This document shows, in pieces, positions 40,750 through 51,338 of a stretch of 64,000 nt of DNA (its first letter is position 1; the number at the start of each line of letters is the position of its first letter). The stretch is from Gemmatimonadaceae bacterium (GTDB lineage Bacteria > Gemmatimonadota > Gemmatimonadetes > Gemmatimonadales > Gemmatimonadaceae). The stretch covers positions 21,818 to 85,817 of the forward strand of contig JAICKA010000006.1 in NCBI GenBank assembly GCA_025928185.1. The letters run 5' to 3'. A program made the position numbers and the translations under genes. Below the pieces are notes generated by a model. The model was not told the origin of the DNA, searched no databases, and saw nothing but the letters and a program-made list of their open reading frames with translations.

Positions 40750-41496
40750 GTGGCGGTTGGTTCGACGCCGCGGCTCACCGGAGGCATCGCGGCGTCAGTG
40801 GTTCTGCACGGTGCGCTGGTGACCGCGTTTTTCCTGATGCGGCCCGCGCCGCTGCCGCCGTCGCCGCCCGTATACCGCGTGCAACTGTTCGCCGCTCCGC
40901 CTGGGGCGCGCGCCGTCGGCATTGTGACGCCGAACACGCCGCCCGTGCAGCAGACGCCCGCACGAGCTCCCGTTTCCAAGCCGGTGGTGCCAAAGCCGGT
41001 GACTCCAAAACCGGTGGAAACCAAGCCGGCTCCAAAGGCCCGGCATACGGCACCGGCTCCCCGCCAAACGACGCCCGAGCCGAAGGAGAAGCCTGCGGCG
41101 ACCGCCAAGCCGGCGAAAACGCAGACTCCGCCTCCGGCAGCCGGCGGCGGCGAGTCGGGCGGCCACGGAGCCGACGTCGCCAACATCAACACGTCCGGCG
41201 TCGAGTTTCCGTATCCCGGCTACATCAACAACATCGCCCGGCAGATCATGCTCCAGTTCCATCCGGGGCGTGCCGTTCTCACCAACGAAGTCCGATTCAT
41301 CATCCGCCGCGATGGGACAGTTGACCCGGAAAGCATCCATTTGGTGACCTCATCGGGCAATTACTCGTTCGATCAACAGGCACTCGCTGCGATCGAAGCT
41401 GCGGCCAACGCCCGGGTCTTCGGACCGCTGCCTCCTGGTTTTCAGGAAGACATTCTGCCCGTCACGTTCAGGTTCTCTCCCAGTCTGTTTCGATGA
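40750..41496 (+). CDS. TolA/TonB-family energy transducer
   Basis: The 248-residue protein has one N-terminal membrane anchor (GGIAASVVLHGALVTAFFLM), a proline/lysine-rich periplasmic spacer with repeated KPVxPK-like units (residues about 55-130), and a TonB_C-like domain (RQIMLQFHPGRAVLTNEVRFIIRRDGTVDPESIHL...FDQQALAAIEAA). Its place between tolR and tolB means it fills the TolA slot, while its C-terminal domain reads more like TonB. It probably links the TolQR motor to TolB/Pal. Start is GTG. Confidence 0.85.
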   Translation: MAVGSTPRLTGGIAASVVLHGALVTAFFLMRPAPLPPSPPVYRVQLFAAPPGARAVGIVTPNTPPVQQTPARAPVSKPVVPKPVTPKPVETKPAPKARHTAPAPRQTTPEPKEKPAATAKPAKTQTPPPAAGGGESGGHGADVANINTSGVEFPYPGYINNIARQIMLQFHPGRAVLTNEVRFIIRRDGTVDPESIHLVTSSGNYSFDQQALAAIEAAANARVFGPLPPGFQEDILPVTFRFSPSLFR

Positions 41497-42809
41497 TTCG
41501 TCGTGTGCACCTCGTTCGCGCGGTGGCGACCTGCTGTCTCGCCGCCGCGCCGTCGATCATTCATGCCCAGGACACCACGTTCCGCGGGGTGACGATCAAC
41601 GGCACCTACGACCCGCTCCGCGACAAGTGGGGCGTCGTGGTGCTGCCGGTCGCCGGCCCGCAGGGCGACTCCGTGCGCGCGATCGTGCAGCGCGATCTGG
41701 ATTTCAGCGACCGGTTCTCGATCATCGCCGTCGACACGTCGGACATGAGCGCGCTGCATGCGCGCGGCGGTGCGCCGGGGCTCAACTATCCGTTGTTCGC
41801 GCGGATTGCCGCCGCCGCAGTGGTCGAGATCACGCCGGTTCCGAGCGGGCTCCATGTGGCACTTCACGACGTGGCCGGCGCCAAAGTGATCAACGTCGGG
41901 GAATTTCCGCTGCCGCCAACGATGGGTCGCGACTGGCGCATGGCGGTGCATCGCACGTCGGATGAGATCGCGCGATGGGTGACCGGCCAGCGCGGCATTG
42001 CGGCGACGCGCGTGGCGTACATGCGCGGCTCCGTGGTGCACATCGTCGATAGCGACGGCGCCGGCGACATCGCGATTCCAACTGCGGAGAACGCGATGAG
42101 CCCCGCGTGGAATCCGGTGGGCTCGTCGCTGGCGTACACGACCTACGGTCTCGACTCGCGGCTGTTCGTGCTGGATCTCGCGACCGGCCGCTCGCGCAAC
42201 ATCGTCTCCGCCGGACGGAACGCCATCGTCCAGACGCCGACGTTCTCGCCGGATGGCTCGACCATCGTGTATGCGCGCGCGTCAGAGTCGCAGGGCGACC
42301 TGTATGCCGTGACGCGAGACGGCGGCACCTCGCGCCGGCTGACGGTCGCGCGCGGGGCCTACAACGCGAGCCCCGCGTTCAGCCCCGACGGACGACGCAT
42401 CGTGTACGTCAGCAATGTGCTCGGCCGGCCCGAGCTCTACGTGATGGACGCGGACGGCACCGGCGCGGACGTCCTCACCAACTACGACTTCAGCGAGAAC
42501 AACTATCGATCCGATCCCGACTGGTCGCCGGATGGCCGACAGGTGGCGTACCAGGAGCGCATCGAGGGTCGCTTTCAGATCCGGACGATCCCGATCACCG
42601 GCGGCACGCCGAAGATGCTGACGAGTGACGGCGAGAATGAACAGCCGTCGTGGGCGCCGGATGCGCGGCATCTGGTGTTCACGTCGACGCGAACGGGCGT
42701 GCGCCAGTTGTGGGTGCTCGACTCGGAATCGGGACGGCTGCGGCAGCTCACGCGATCGGGGGGATCGCGTCTCGCCGCGTGGTCGCCCCGGCTCGAAGGA
42801 CCCCGGTAG
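41493..42809 (+). CDS. tolB: Tol-Pal system protein TolB
   Basis: TolB is the periplasmic beta-propeller that binds Pal. The 438-residue product has a signal peptide (ending SIIHAQ), an N-terminal domain (GTYDPLRDKWGVVVLPVAG...), and propeller blades marked by repeated SPDG motifs: PTFSPDGSTIVYAR, PAFSPDGRRIVYVSN, PDWSPDGRQVAYQ and PSWAPDARHLVFTS. The ATG overlaps the preceding stop. Confidence 0.94.
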   Translation: MIRRVHLVRAVATCCLAAAPSIIHAQDTTFRGVTINGTYDPLRDKWGVVVLPVAGPQGDSVRAIVQRDLDFSDRFSIIAVDTSDMSALHARGGAPGLNYPLFARIAAAAVVEITPVPSGLHVALHDVAGAKVINVGEFPLPPTMGRDWRMAVHRTSDEIARWVTGQRGIAATRVAYMRGSVVHIVDSDGAGDIAIPTAENAMSPAWNPVGSSLAYTTYGLDSRLFVLDLATGRSRNIVSAGRNAIVQTPTFSPDGSTIVYARASESQGDLYAVTRDGGTSRRLTVARGAYNASPAFSPDGRRIVYVSNVLGRPELYVMDADGTGADVLTNYDFSENNYRSDPDWSPDGRQVAYQERIEGRFQIRTIPITGGTPKMLTSDGENEQPSWAPDARHLVFTSTRTGVRQLWVLDSESGRLRQLTRSGGSRLAAWSPRLEGPR

Positions 42810-42875
42810 GCAGCAATAAGCACCTTGGTATTCAACCACATTGAAGTCTCTTCCCGTTTCCATCGGAGATCTGAC

Positions 42876-43496
42876 ATGAAGCGCTTCCAACGCGTTGCAG
42901 GGTTGACCTCGACCGCCGTCGCCGTGGCCGTACTGGCCGGGTGCCACAAAAAGCCAGAACCGGCTCCGGAGCCGGTTGCCACCCCGGCGTTCAATGCAGA
43001 CAGCGCGCGGCTCGCGCAGGAAGAGGCCGCTCGTCGCGCGGCCGAAGATGCTGCCCGCCGTCGTGCCGCCGACAGTGCGGCAGCCGCGCAGGCCGAAGCG
43101 GCTCGGGCCGCCACCGCCGCGGCCGCCGAAATGCGCACGACGCTGACGTCGCCGGTGCACTTCGATTACGATCAATCCACGCTCCGGCCCGACGCTCAGG
43201 CCGCGCTGGACGCGAAGATCCCGATTCTCCAGGCCAATTCCGACGTGATGATCCGAATCGACGGCAACACCGACGAACGCGGCTCCGACGAGTACAACCT
43301 CGCCCTCGGCGAACGTCGCGCGGCGGCTGCGAAGCAGTACCTCGTGCAGCATGGGATCGCCGACAATCGCATCGAGACCGTCAGCTATGGCGAGGAGCGG
43401 CCGGTCGCGCAGGGCTCGGATGAATCCGCGTGGTCGCAGAATCGCCGCGACGAGTTCGAGATCACTTCGGGCGGTCAGATGCTTCGTCGTCCATGA
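42876..43496 (+). CDS. pal: Peptidoglycan-associated lipoprotein Pal
   Basis: Pal anchors the outer membrane to peptidoglycan. The 206-residue product has a perfect lipobox (VLAGC, Cys23), an alanine-rich charged helix (about 45-95), and an OmpA-like domain: VHFDYDQSTLRPDAQAALDAKI, IRIDGNTDERGSDEYNLALGERRAAAAKQYL, SYGEERP. The ATG at 42876 follows a CGGAGA ribosome-binding site; upstream in-frame starts lack a lipoprotein signal. The stop overlaps the next ATG. Confidence 0.95.
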   Translation: MKRFQRVAGLTSTAVAVAVLAGCHKKPEPAPEPVATPAFNADSARLAQEEAARRAAEDAARRRAADSAAAAQAEAARAATAAAAEMRTTLTSPVHFDYDQSTLRPDAQAALDAKIPILQANSDVMIRIDGNTDERGSDEYNLALGERRAAAAKQYLVQHGIADNRIETVSYGEERPVAQGSDESAWSQNRRDEFEITSGGQMLRRP

Positions 43497-44308
43497 TCCG
43501 CTGGAGCGCATTGACCCCGGTCGTTCTGCTCGCGGCCGGCGGTTGCCTCGCCTCCAAGAGCGACATCCGGCTGCTCCAGGACGAGCTGCGCGCTACCCGC
43601 GCGCAGCTCGCCAGCGGGGACACCTCGGCGATGCGCACCGAAGAATCGCGACGCGCGCAGCTCGCCAGGATCTCCTCGGCGATCGACCGAATGAACGATT
43701 CGCTGCGCGTGCTCGCCGCCCGCTTCTCGCTGTTCCAGGCGACGGCGAACGGCGAGTTCGATTCGATGGGCAAGCAGCTCGTGCAAGTGCAGGCCTTTCT
43801 CGGGCAGACGACCCGCAATCTGCAGGACACGCGTGCCCAGCTCGAGGCGTTGCGCGAGCAGGGCAATGCCACGGTTTCGGTCCCCCCTTCCGCCTCCACG
43901 TCGGCGACCGACTCGTCTGCACGCGTGCCGGCGGGCCCCGGCCCGGCTACGTTGTTCACGACCGCGTATGGTCAGCTCCAGCAGGGCGCCTATACGTCGG
44001 CGCGGCGCAATCTCGAGCAATTGCTCGCGACCTATCCGCAGTTCGAGCAGGCGGCGCGCGCGCAGTTGTACATTGGCGAGACGTACAAGGGCGAGGGGAA
44101 CACGGATGCGGCCGACTCGGTATACCAGCTCGTCACGAGCAAGTATCCGAAAAGTCCCGAGGCGGCGACTGGATTGTACCGCCATGGGCGCGTGCTCTGG
44201 GACGCCGATAAGAAGGCGGAGGCGCGTATCGTGCTGAACCGGCTGATCCGCGAATATCCGAATTCCGACGAGGCCGGCCTGGCGAAGGATCTTCTGAACC
44301 CTCGGTAG
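43493..44308 (+). CDS. cpoB: Cell-division coordinator CpoB/YbgF-like TPR protein
   Basis: The 271-residue exported protein begins with a signal sequence whose end (LAAGGC, Cys18) could be a weak lipobox. A coiled-coil region (about 20-115) follows, then a Ser/Pro linker and a C-terminal TPR domain (FTTAYGQLQQGAYTSARRNLEQLLATYPQFEQAARAQLYIGETYKGEG...). This domain order and the position after pal are characteristic of CpoB/YbgF, which links Tol-Pal to septal peptidoglycan synthesis. Confidence 0.9.
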   Translation: MIRWSALTPVVLLAAGGCLASKSDIRLLQDELRATRAQLASGDTSAMRTEESRRAQLARISSAIDRMNDSLRVLAARFSLFQATANGEFDSMGKQLVQVQAFLGQTTRNLQDTRAQLEALREQGNATVSVPPSASTSATDSSARVPAGPGPATLFTTAYGQLQQGAYTSARRNLEQLLATYPQFEQAARAQLYIGETYKGEGNTDAADSVYQLVTSKYPKSPEAATGLYRHGRVLWDADKKAEARIVLNRLIREYPNSDEAGLAKDLLNPR

Positions 44309-44324
44309 CCGACGCAACGCAGCG

Positions 44325-45122
44325 ATGCCAATCCCGAAGTCCGCCTCCGGCGAGATGCCGTTCCTCGATCATCTCGAGGAACTGCGCTGGCGCATCATCT
44401 ACTCGCTGGCAGCCGTCATCGTCTGCGTTGGGCTCGGCTTCTGGGTGACGCTCCGCTTCGATCTCGTCAAGATTCTCGCCGAACCGATTCTCAAGTTGGT
44501 TCCGGGCCACACGCTGTACTACACCCACCCGAGCGACGCATTCAGCATCACGCTCAATACGGCGGTGACATGCGGTCTGGTGGTTGCCGCGCCAGTGCTG
44601 CTGTATCAAGCGTGGCTCTTCCTGGCGCCGGCGCTGCACCGCAGCGAAAAGCGGGTCGCGATCGGCGTGCTGTTCAGCGGTACGGTCCTGTTCATTGCCG
44701 GCGCGGCGCTCGCGTTTCTGGTGGTCGTGCCGCTCGCCCTGCCATGGCTGATGGGATTCGGAAGCGAATCGCTCAAGCCGTTGATCACCGCTGAAGAATA
44801 TTTCGGCTTCGTGTTCGCCATGGTCCTGACGTTCGGCGTGAGCTTCGAGCTGCCGATCGTCGTGCTGGCGCTGTCCGCTCTGGGCATCGTCACGCCGCAA
44901 TTGCTCACCAGGTTTCGGCGCCACGCAGTCGTCGCGATCGTGATCGCCGGTGCGTTCCTCACGCCGGGTGACATGGTCTGGACCACGGTCGCGCTGGCCG
45001 TACCGCTCTACCTGTTGTATGAGCTCAGCGTTGGCGCGGCGTACATGATCCAGCGCCGCCGTAACCAGCGTCGCGCCAGAGTCGATACCGAGCAGTTCGA
45101 TGCGCCGGCCCGATTGACATGA
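44325..45122 (+). CDS. tatC: Twin-arginine translocase subunit TatC
   Basis: TatC is the six-helix receptor for twin-arginine signal peptides. The 265-residue protein shows the N-terminal signature MPFLDHLEELRWRIIYSL, the first periplasmic loop with YTHPSDAFSI, YQAWLFLAPALHRSEKR, GVSFELPIVVLALSALGIVTP, and GAFLTPGDMVWTTVALAVPLYLLYELS. TatA is encoded about 12 kb away beside a DUF4321-like gene; no tatB was seen. The stop overlaps the lptD ATG. Confidence 0.97.
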   Translation: MPIPKSASGEMPFLDHLEELRWRIIYSLAAVIVCVGLGFWVTLRFDLVKILAEPILKLVPGHTLYYTHPSDAFSITLNTAVTCGLVVAAPVLLYQAWLFLAPALHRSEKRVAIGVLFSGTVLFIAGAALAFLVVVPLALPWLMGFGSESLKPLITAEEYFGFVFAMVLTFGVSFELPIVVLALSALGIVTPQLLTRFRRHAVVAIVIAGAFLTPGDMVWTTVALAVPLYLLYELSVGAAYMIQRRRNQRRARVDTEQFDAPARLT

Positions 45123-48085
45123 AGCGCCTCGTCGTCAGCGCGCTCATCATCGCGCTGGGGGCCGGCGTCGTGCACGCGCAGATCATCCCGCGCCCTCCAG
45201 CGGGACGGCCGGGAGCGCCGGCCCAACCGACGGCGCGCGACACCACCAAGGACAGCACGCAGGTGAAATGGCCGGCACCGGACTCCGTGACATTGGAGCT
45301 GCTCCGTCGCGCCGGGTACACCGTCACGCGCTACCAGGGCAAAGCGGCGAACTTCACGCAAACCAGCCACGCGCTCGATCTCCTCGCCGCCAAGGGCGGC
45401 CAGGCCGTCGTGCAGCGCGACTCCCAGACGGTCGTCAGCGACAGCGGCATCTACTACTCCGAATCGAACCGTCGCGTCACGACCTGCGGGAACTACCGAC
45501 TGAGCGATCCCTCGAGCGGCCAGGCCGACATCACTGGCACTCACGGCTGCGCCGCGTACAGTCTCCCCGAGCACTCGGCGCAGGTAACCAACGCCAACAT
45601 CCCCGTGAACAACGGCGAGATGTGGTACCTGCACATGAATGTGGCCAAAGTCGTTGCCGACAGCGGCAAGGCCAATCAGTCCACGGTGTACGGCAAGGGC
45701 GGTACGCTCACGAGCTGCAGCGACACGATCCCCGACTACTATTTCGCGATCGGCACCGCCAAGCGGACGAGGAACAACTGGATCATCGGCGCGCCCGCCG
45801 TGCTCTACGTGACGTCCGGTCGGGATTCGTCGGCCGTACCGGTGATGTGGCTGCCGTTCATCGTGTCCGACACACGCAGCGGACGACACAGCGGCATTCT
45901 CGCGCCGCGCATCGGCATTGGCGACGTGATCCGCAACAGTCCGAACTATCGGCGCGACATCGAGAACATCGGCTACTACTGGGCGCTGAACGACTACATG
46001 GACCTCAGCACCTGGCTGGATTGGCGTAGCTCGGCCAACTCCACGCCGCAGGATCCGGGTTGGTTGCGCACGAGCGCCGAGTGGAACTACAGCTGGTTGA
46101 ACCGGTTTCTGTCCGGCCGCGCCGCGGTCGCGTACACCACGCAGCGCGATGGTCTGACCAACACGGCGATCAGCTGGAATCACTCCCAGCAGTTCTCGTC
46201 CAACAGCCGCTTCAATGCGAGCGTGAACTACGTCACGAGCACCACGCTGCAGCGGCAGAACACGTTCAATCCGTACACGGCGCTGGCGACGATCGCCTCG
46301 TCGATGAGCTACCAATCCAAGTTCGGACCGGCGTCATTCACCGTCGGCGCGCAGCAGACGCAGTACCCGGGCAGACCACAGGTTGACCGGACCTTGCCGA
46401 CCGTTCACTTGTCGACGACGACGCTCAGTGTGGGCAAGTGGCTGACCTGGACACCGGCGCTCGATTTCTCCGAGCACGAGGTCCTGCACATCGACCAGCC
46501 CGGAATCGGTGCGTACGTGTACGATATCGATCCGGTGAGCGGGCTGCGCGACAGTACGTTGTCGAAATCGCGCAGCTCGTACAACTCGACGACGAGCTTC
46601 AACACGCCGATCCAGATCTTCGGCTACGATCTCAAGAACTCGTTCCAGATCACGCAGAAGCGCAACAACTTCCCGGAACAGTTCACGATCTACGACGTGG
46701 CAACTGGCGCCATCGTCGACACGCGCGTGTACGCCGCCACGTACCAGACCGCGATCGACTGGACGCCGACGTTTTCGCTGCCGCCGCTGGCGCGCAACAG
46801 GTTCAACCTCACACCGGGCGTCAGCCTCCAGAACGTCGATCCGGGCCCGTTCTGGGTCGCAACCGAGCGAACCGGCGGCCAATCCGTGCATCAAGCCAAG
46901 CGCGTGTCCTTCAACCTGTCGGCATCGCCGACGCTGTTCGGGCTCTTCCCCGGATTCGGGCCGTTCACGCGGCTCCGGCATTCGATCACGCCGCAGCTCA
47001 CGTATTCGTACGCGCCGGCGAGCAGCGTCAGCGACGAGTACCTCAAGGCGCTCGGCCGCACCCGCAAGGGCTATCTCGGCAACCTGCGCCAGAACTCGCT
47101 CACGTTTGGTTTGGCGACGAACATCGAGGCCAAGACCAAGTCGCGCACGGACACGAGCGCTGCGCCGCAAACGATCCGGCTGCTGAGTCTCAACTTCAGC
47201 CCGATCACTTATGATGTCGAGCGAGCGCGCGGACGCGGTTTCATGGCGGGAATCACCACGGAAACGTGGTCGTACAGTCTGAACTCGGATCTGCTGCCGG
47301 GCTTCGACTTCTCGAGCAATTACTCGCTCTTCCAGGGCAGCACGTTGAGCGACACGGCCGTCTTCAAACCATACCTCACCGGCATTTCCGCGACGCTGAA
47401 CCTCAGCCACGAGCAGAATCCGCTGATGGTTCTGTCGCGACTGTTCGGCAAAGCGGTCCCCGAAGCACAGAATTCGCCGACGGCCAGCACCGACCAGTCG
47501 CGCACCGCGGCCGAGAACGCGCAGGCGCAGCAATATGCCGCGCAACCCGTCGCTGGAACGGGTAGTCAGTATGGCTCGCGATTCATCATTCCGCCCACGC
47601 AGGGCTGGAAAGCGTCGTTCACGTTCAGCCGCTCGAGTCCGCGTCCGCCGACTGGCAACAACGTGATCGACTTCGATCCGACCGCGCAGTGCACGCAGAT
47701 CGCGAACGGGCAGCCGTTCATCTTCGATCAGTGCGTCGCCGAACAGCGCGCCGCACCGACGACCAACGTGCCGGTCACGTCGTCCACCGCCGGCGGTACG
47801 CTGTATCGCATTCCGCCGACCACTTCGCTCAACGCGAACATCAGCTTCGGGCTCACGCCCAAGTGGACGGCGGCCTGGCAAACGACCTACGACTTCGAGC
47901 ATCACCAGTTCGCGATGCACGTCGTGCAGCTTCAGCGCGATCTGCACGACTGGCGGGCAATTTTCGGATTCACGCAGTCGCCGAACGGCAACTTCGCGTT
48001 CACGTTCACGATCGGACTCAAGGCGGAGCCGGATCTGAAGTTCGATTACAACAAGGCGACAGTTCGCTCGGGGCTTCCGTTCTAG
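45119..48085 (+). CDS. lptD: LPS-assembly protein LptD-like outer-membrane beta-barrel
   Basis: LptD inserts lipopolysaccharide into the outer leaflet. The 988-residue product has a signal peptide (ALIIALGAGVVHAQ), an OstA-like beta-jellyroll (about 65-225), then VPVMWLPFIVSDTRSGRHSGILAPRIGIG, which mirrors the LptD transition into a barrel of alternating beta-strands up to the C-terminal region. Cys123, Cys144 and Cys200 in the jellyroll and Cys858/Cys872 near the end could make inter-domain disulfides comparable to LptD. Its presence implies LPS or a related glycolipid. Confidence 0.85.
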   Translation: MKRLVVSALIIALGAGVVHAQIIPRPPAGRPGAPAQPTARDTTKDSTQVKWPAPDSVTLELLRRAGYTVTRYQGKAANFTQTSHALDLLAAKGGQAVVQRDSQTVVSDSGIYYSESNRRVTTCGNYRLSDPSSGQADITGTHGCAAYSLPEHSAQVTNANIPVNNGEMWYLHMNVAKVVADSGKANQSTVYGKGGTLTSCSDTIPDYYFAIGTAKRTRNNWIIGAPAVLYVTSGRDSSAVPVMWLPFIVSDTRSGRHSGILAPRIGIGDVIRNSPNYRRDIENIGYYWALNDYMDLSTWLDWRSSANSTPQDPGWLRTSAEWNYSWLNRFLSGRAAVAYTTQRDGLTNTAISWNHSQQFSSNSRFNASVNYVTSTTLQRQNTFNPYTALATIASSMSYQSKFGPASFTVGAQQTQYPGRPQVDRTLPTVHLSTTTLSVGKWLTWTPALDFSEHEVLHIDQPGIGAYVYDIDPVSGLRDSTLSKSRSSYNSTTSFNTPIQIFGYDLKNSFQITQKRNNFPEQFTIYDVATGAIVDTRVYAATYQTAIDWTPTFSLPPLARNRFNLTPGVSLQNVDPGPFWVATERTGGQSVHQAKRVSFNLSASPTLFGLFPGFGPFTRLRHSITPQLTYSYAPASSVSDEYLKALGRTRKGYLGNLRQNSLTFGLATNIEAKTKSRTDTSAAPQTIRLLSLNFSPITYDVERARGRGFMAGITTETWSYSLNSDLLPGFDFSSNYSLFQGSTLSDTAVFKPYLTGISATLNLSHEQNPLMVLSRLFGKAVPEAQNSPTASTDQSRTAAENAQAQQYAAQPVAGTGSQYGSRFIIPPTQGWKASFTFSRSSPRPPTGNNVIDFDPTAQCTQIANGQPFIFDQCVAEQRAAPTTNVPVTSSTAGGTLYRIPPTTSLNANISFGLTPKWTAAWQTTYDFEHHQFAMHVVQLQRDLHDWRAIFGFTQSPNGNFAFTFTIGLKAEPDLKFDYNKATVRSGLPF

Positions 48086-48110
48086 GGACCCCGGCCCGAC
48101 ATTCCCGATC

Positions 48111-49634
48111 ATGACGAATGAAGTCGTGATCGACGGCAATTCCCTGACGATCGAGCAGGTTGCCGCCGTGGCGCGCGATCGCGCGCCGGTGTCGCTCGCC
48201 CCGCACGCGCGGCAGCGAGTCGGCGCGACCCGCCGGGTGGTCGAGAACCTCGTGGCGCGCAGCGCCGTGGCGTATGGCGTGACCACCGGCTTCGGCAAGT
48301 TGTCGGAGATCGCCATTCCACCCGATCGGCTGGCCGAGCTGCAGGTCAACCTCGTGCGCAGCCACGCGGCGGGTGTCGGCGACCTGCTGCCGGAGCGCGA
48401 AGTGCGCGCGATGATGCTCCTTCGCGCCAACGTGATCAGCAAGGGCTACTCGGGCGCACGGGCCGATCTCGCCGAACTGCTGCTGGCGATGCTGAACGCC
48501 GGGCTGTACCCGCCGGTGCCGGAGCAGGGTAGCGTCGGTGCGAGCGGGGATCTCGCGCCGCTGGCGCACCTCGCCCGCTCGTTGATCGGCGAGGGCGAGC
48601 TCACGTGCGGCGGCGCCCATGGACCGGCGGCCGACATGCTGCGACGTGCCGGGCTGTCACCCGTCACGCTCGCCTCCAAGGAAGGCCTGACGCTGATCAA
48701 CGGCACCCAGTGTCACACGGCGATCGGCGCGCTCGCGCTCGTGGACGCTCACCGTTTGTGGCGCACCGCGCACGTGGCGGGCGCGATGTCACTCGAGGCG
48801 CTGCTCGGTACGCCCGTCGCGTTCGACGCGCGCATCCAGGACGTGCGCGGCCAGCTCGGTCAGGCCGCGTCCGCCGCGTATCTCCGCGAGCTGCTCGCCG
48901 ACAGCGAGATTCGCGAATCACACCGGCTGGGCGATCGACGCGTGCAGGACGCCTATGCGCTTCGCTGCATGCCACAGGTGCACGGGCCGGTGCTCGACGC
49001 GATCGATTTCGCCGCCGGTGTGATCGGGCGCGAGCTGAACGCCGCGACCGACAACCCGCTGGTCTTCGAGTCCGGCGATCTCCTGAGCGGCGGCAACTTC
49101 CACGGCCAGGCCGTGGGCATGGCGCTGGATTTTCTGGCAATCGCGCTGACGAATCTCGCCACGATCTCCGAGCGGCGCATCGACCGGCTGGTGCACCCGG
49201 ATCTCAATGAAGGCTTGCCGCCGTTCCTCACGCGCGACGCCGGCGTCAATTCGGGATTCATGATGGCGCAGGTGACCGCCGCGTCGCTGGCGAGCGAATG
49301 CAAGGTGCTCGCGCACCCGGCGACGGTCGACACCATCCCGACCGACGGCAGCAAGGAGGACGTCGTGCCGATGTCGATGGCCGCGGCCACGAAGCTCCGT
49401 CGCATCGTCCGCAACGTGCGCTACGTGCTCGCGATCGAGCTGATGTGCGCCGCGCAGGGAATCGACTATCGCGCGCCGCTGCGTCCGGGACGTGGTGTGG
49501 CGCAGGCGCAGGCCGCCGTGCGCCGGCTCGTCGCGCCGCTGGAGCGCGATCGGGTGCTGTCCGGCGACATCGAGCGCCTCGCGCTGGCGATCCAGAATGA
49601 CGAGCTGTCCACTCCTCTCATGGTTCTCTCATGA
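48111..49634 (+). CDS. hutH: Histidine ammonia-lyase
   Basis: HutH deaminates histidine to urocanate. The 507-residue product contains the MIO-forming Ala144-Ser145-Gly146 ([15 protein letters not shown]), [13 protein letters not shown] with the catalytic tyrosine, [22 protein letters not shown] and [25 protein letters not shown]. The length matches the family. It opens the hut operon 25 bases after lptD, and its stop overlaps the hutU ATG. Confidence 0.97.
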   Translation: MTNEVVIDGNSLTIEQVAAVARDRAPVSLAPHARQRVGATRRVVENLVARSAVAYGVTTGFGKLSEIAIPPDRLAELQVNLVRSHAAGVGDLLPEREVRAMMLLRANVISKGYSGARADLAELLLAMLNAGLYPPVPEQGSVGASGDLAPLAHLARSLIGEGELTCGGAHGPAADMLRRAGLSPVTLASKEGLTLINGTQCHTAIGALALVDAHRLWRTAHVAGAMSLEALLGTPVAFDARIQDVRGQLGQAASAAYLRELLADSEIRESHRLGDRRVQDAYALRCMPQVHGPVLDAIDFAAGVIGRELNAATDNPLVFESGDLLSGGNFHGQAVGMALDFLAIALTNLATISERRIDRLVHPDLNEGLPPFLTRDAGVNSGFMMAQVTAASLASECKVLAHPATVDTIPTDGSKEDVVPMSMAAATKLRRIVRNVRYVLAIELMCAAQGIDYRAPLRPGRGVAQAQAAVRRLVAPLERDRVLSGDIERLALAIQNDELSTPLMVLS

Positions 49635-51334
49635 CGGTTTCTACATTGACGCCGCCCGCGCCGCCGACCGGCCACGGGCCGCGCACGGTACGCGCGCCGC
49701 GCGGCACCACGTTGTCGTGCAAGGGATGGCAGCAGGAAGCGGCGCTCCGGATGCTGATGAACAATCTCGATCCGGACGTGGCCGAACGGCCGGAGGACCT
49801 GGTGGTCTATGGGGGAACGGGGCGCGCCGCGCGGAGCTGGGAAGCATTCGATGCGATCGTTGCCGCGCTCCGCGCTCTGGAGAGCGATGAGACATTGCTC
49901 ATCCAGAGTGGCAAGCCGGTCGGCGTGTTTCGCACGCATCCCGGCGCGCCGCGCGTATTGCTGGCGAACAGCAACCTCGTGGGCCGGTGGGCGAACTGGG
50001 AGTACTTCCGCGAGCTCGAGCGCGCCGGGTTGATCATGTATGGTCAGATGACTGCCGGGTCGTGGATCTACATCGGCTCGCAGGGCATTCTGCAGGGCAC
50101 GTACGAAACCTTTGGTGCGGTGGCGCGCCGACATTTCGGCGGCACGCTCGCCGGCCGCTTCGTCCTGACCGCCGGACTGGGTGGAATGGGTGGCGCGCAG
50201 CCGCTCGCCGCCACGATGAACGGCGCCGCGATCCTCGGCATCGACGTCGACGAACGCCGGATCGACAAGCGACTGGAAACGGGCTACTGCGATCGCAAAA
50301 CGAGCAGCCTCGATGAAGCGCTCGTCTGGATTCGCGAAGCAACCGCTGCGAAGAAGGCGTTGTCCGTCGGCCTCGTCGGCAATGCGGCCGAGCTGCTGCC
50401 GGAACTGGTCCGCCGCGGCGTGACGCCCGACGTGCTCACTGATCAGACGAGCGCCCACGATACGCTCAACGGCTATGTGCCCGCTGGGCTGTCGCTCGCC
50501 GCCGCGGCCGATCTCCGACGCAGCGATCCCGCGGAGTACGTGCGGCGCGCCGATGCGTCGATCGTCGCGCACGTGCGCGCGATGCTCACGATGGCCGAGC
50601 GTGGCGCGATCGCGTTCGATTACGGCAACAACATCCGCACCGTCGCGCACGACAACGGCGTATCGAATGCGTTCGACATCCCCGGTTTCGTTCCGGAATA
50701 CGTGCGCCCGCTCTTCTGCGAGGGCAAGGGTCCGTTCCGGTGGGTTGCACTCTCCGGCGATCCGAAGGATCTGGCGCGGACGGATGAGCTGGTGCTCGAG
50801 CTCTTTCCGCACGACGAGCATCTGCGCCGCTGGATCACGCTGGCGCGCGAACGAATCCACTTCCAGGGATTACCGGCGCGCATCTGCTGGCTCGGCCAGG
50901 GCGAGCGCGCCCGCTTTGGCGTGGCGCTCAACGATCTCGTTGCCAGTGGAGAAATCTCCGCGCCGATCGTCATCGGCCGCGACCACCTCGACACCGGCAG
51001 CGTAGCGTCGCCATTCCGCGAAACGGAAGCAATGAAGGACGGCAGCGACGCGATCGCCGACTGGCCGATCCTGAACGCGCTGCTCAATACCGCGAGCGGA
51101 GCGTCGTGGGTGTCGTTCCATCATGGCGGCGGCGTCGGTATCGGCAACTCGCTGCATGCCGGCCAGGTCATCGTCGCCGACGGCACGCCGGAGATGCGCG
51201 TTCGGCTCGAGCGTGTGCTGACGAATGATCCCGGCATCGGTGTCGCGCGGCACGCGGACGCCGGATACGACATCGCGATCCGCACGGCACAGGAGCAGGG
51301 AATTCAGTTGCCGATGCAGCGCGCCGCGCGCTGA
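49631..51334 (+). CDS. hutU: Urocanate hydratase
   Basis: HutU converts urocanate to imidazolone-5-propionate with a tightly bound NAD. The 567-residue protein shows [34 protein letters not shown]-like [58 protein letters not shown], and GHGVGIGNS-type [15 protein letters not shown] near the end. The length and all blocks fit the family. ATG overlaps the hutH stop. Confidence 0.98.
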   Translation: MTVSTLTPPAPPTGHGPRTVRAPRGTTLSCKGWQQEAALRMLMNNLDPDVAERPEDLVVYGGTGRAARSWEAFDAIVAALRALESDETLLIQSGKPVGVFRTHPGAPRVLLANSNLVGRWANWEYFRELERAGLIMYGQMTAGSWIYIGSQGILQGTYETFGAVARRHFGGTLAGRFVLTAGLGGMGGAQPLAATMNGAAILGIDVDERRIDKRLETGYCDRKTSSLDEALVWIREATAAKKALSVGLVGNAAELLPELVRRGVTPDVLTDQTSAHDTLNGYVPAGLSLAAAADLRRSDPAEYVRRADASIVAHVRAMLTMAERGAIAFDYGNNIRTVAHDNGVSNAFDIPGFVPEYVRPLFCEGKGPFRWVALSGDPKDLARTDELVLELFPHDEHLRRWITLARERIHFQGLPARICWLGQGERARFGVALNDLVASGEISAPIVIGRDHLDTGSVASPFRETEAMKDGSDAIADWPILNALLNTASGASWVSFHHGGGVGIGNSLHAGQVIVADGTPEMRVRLERVLTNDPGIGVARHADAGYDIAIRTAQEQGIQLPMQRAAR

Positions 51335-51338
51335 GCGC

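Noticed and set aside
46334..48442. 702-codon minus-strand frame opposite lptD and hutH
   Set aside because: It spans two genes in antisense, has low-complexity Arg-rich sequence and no family features.
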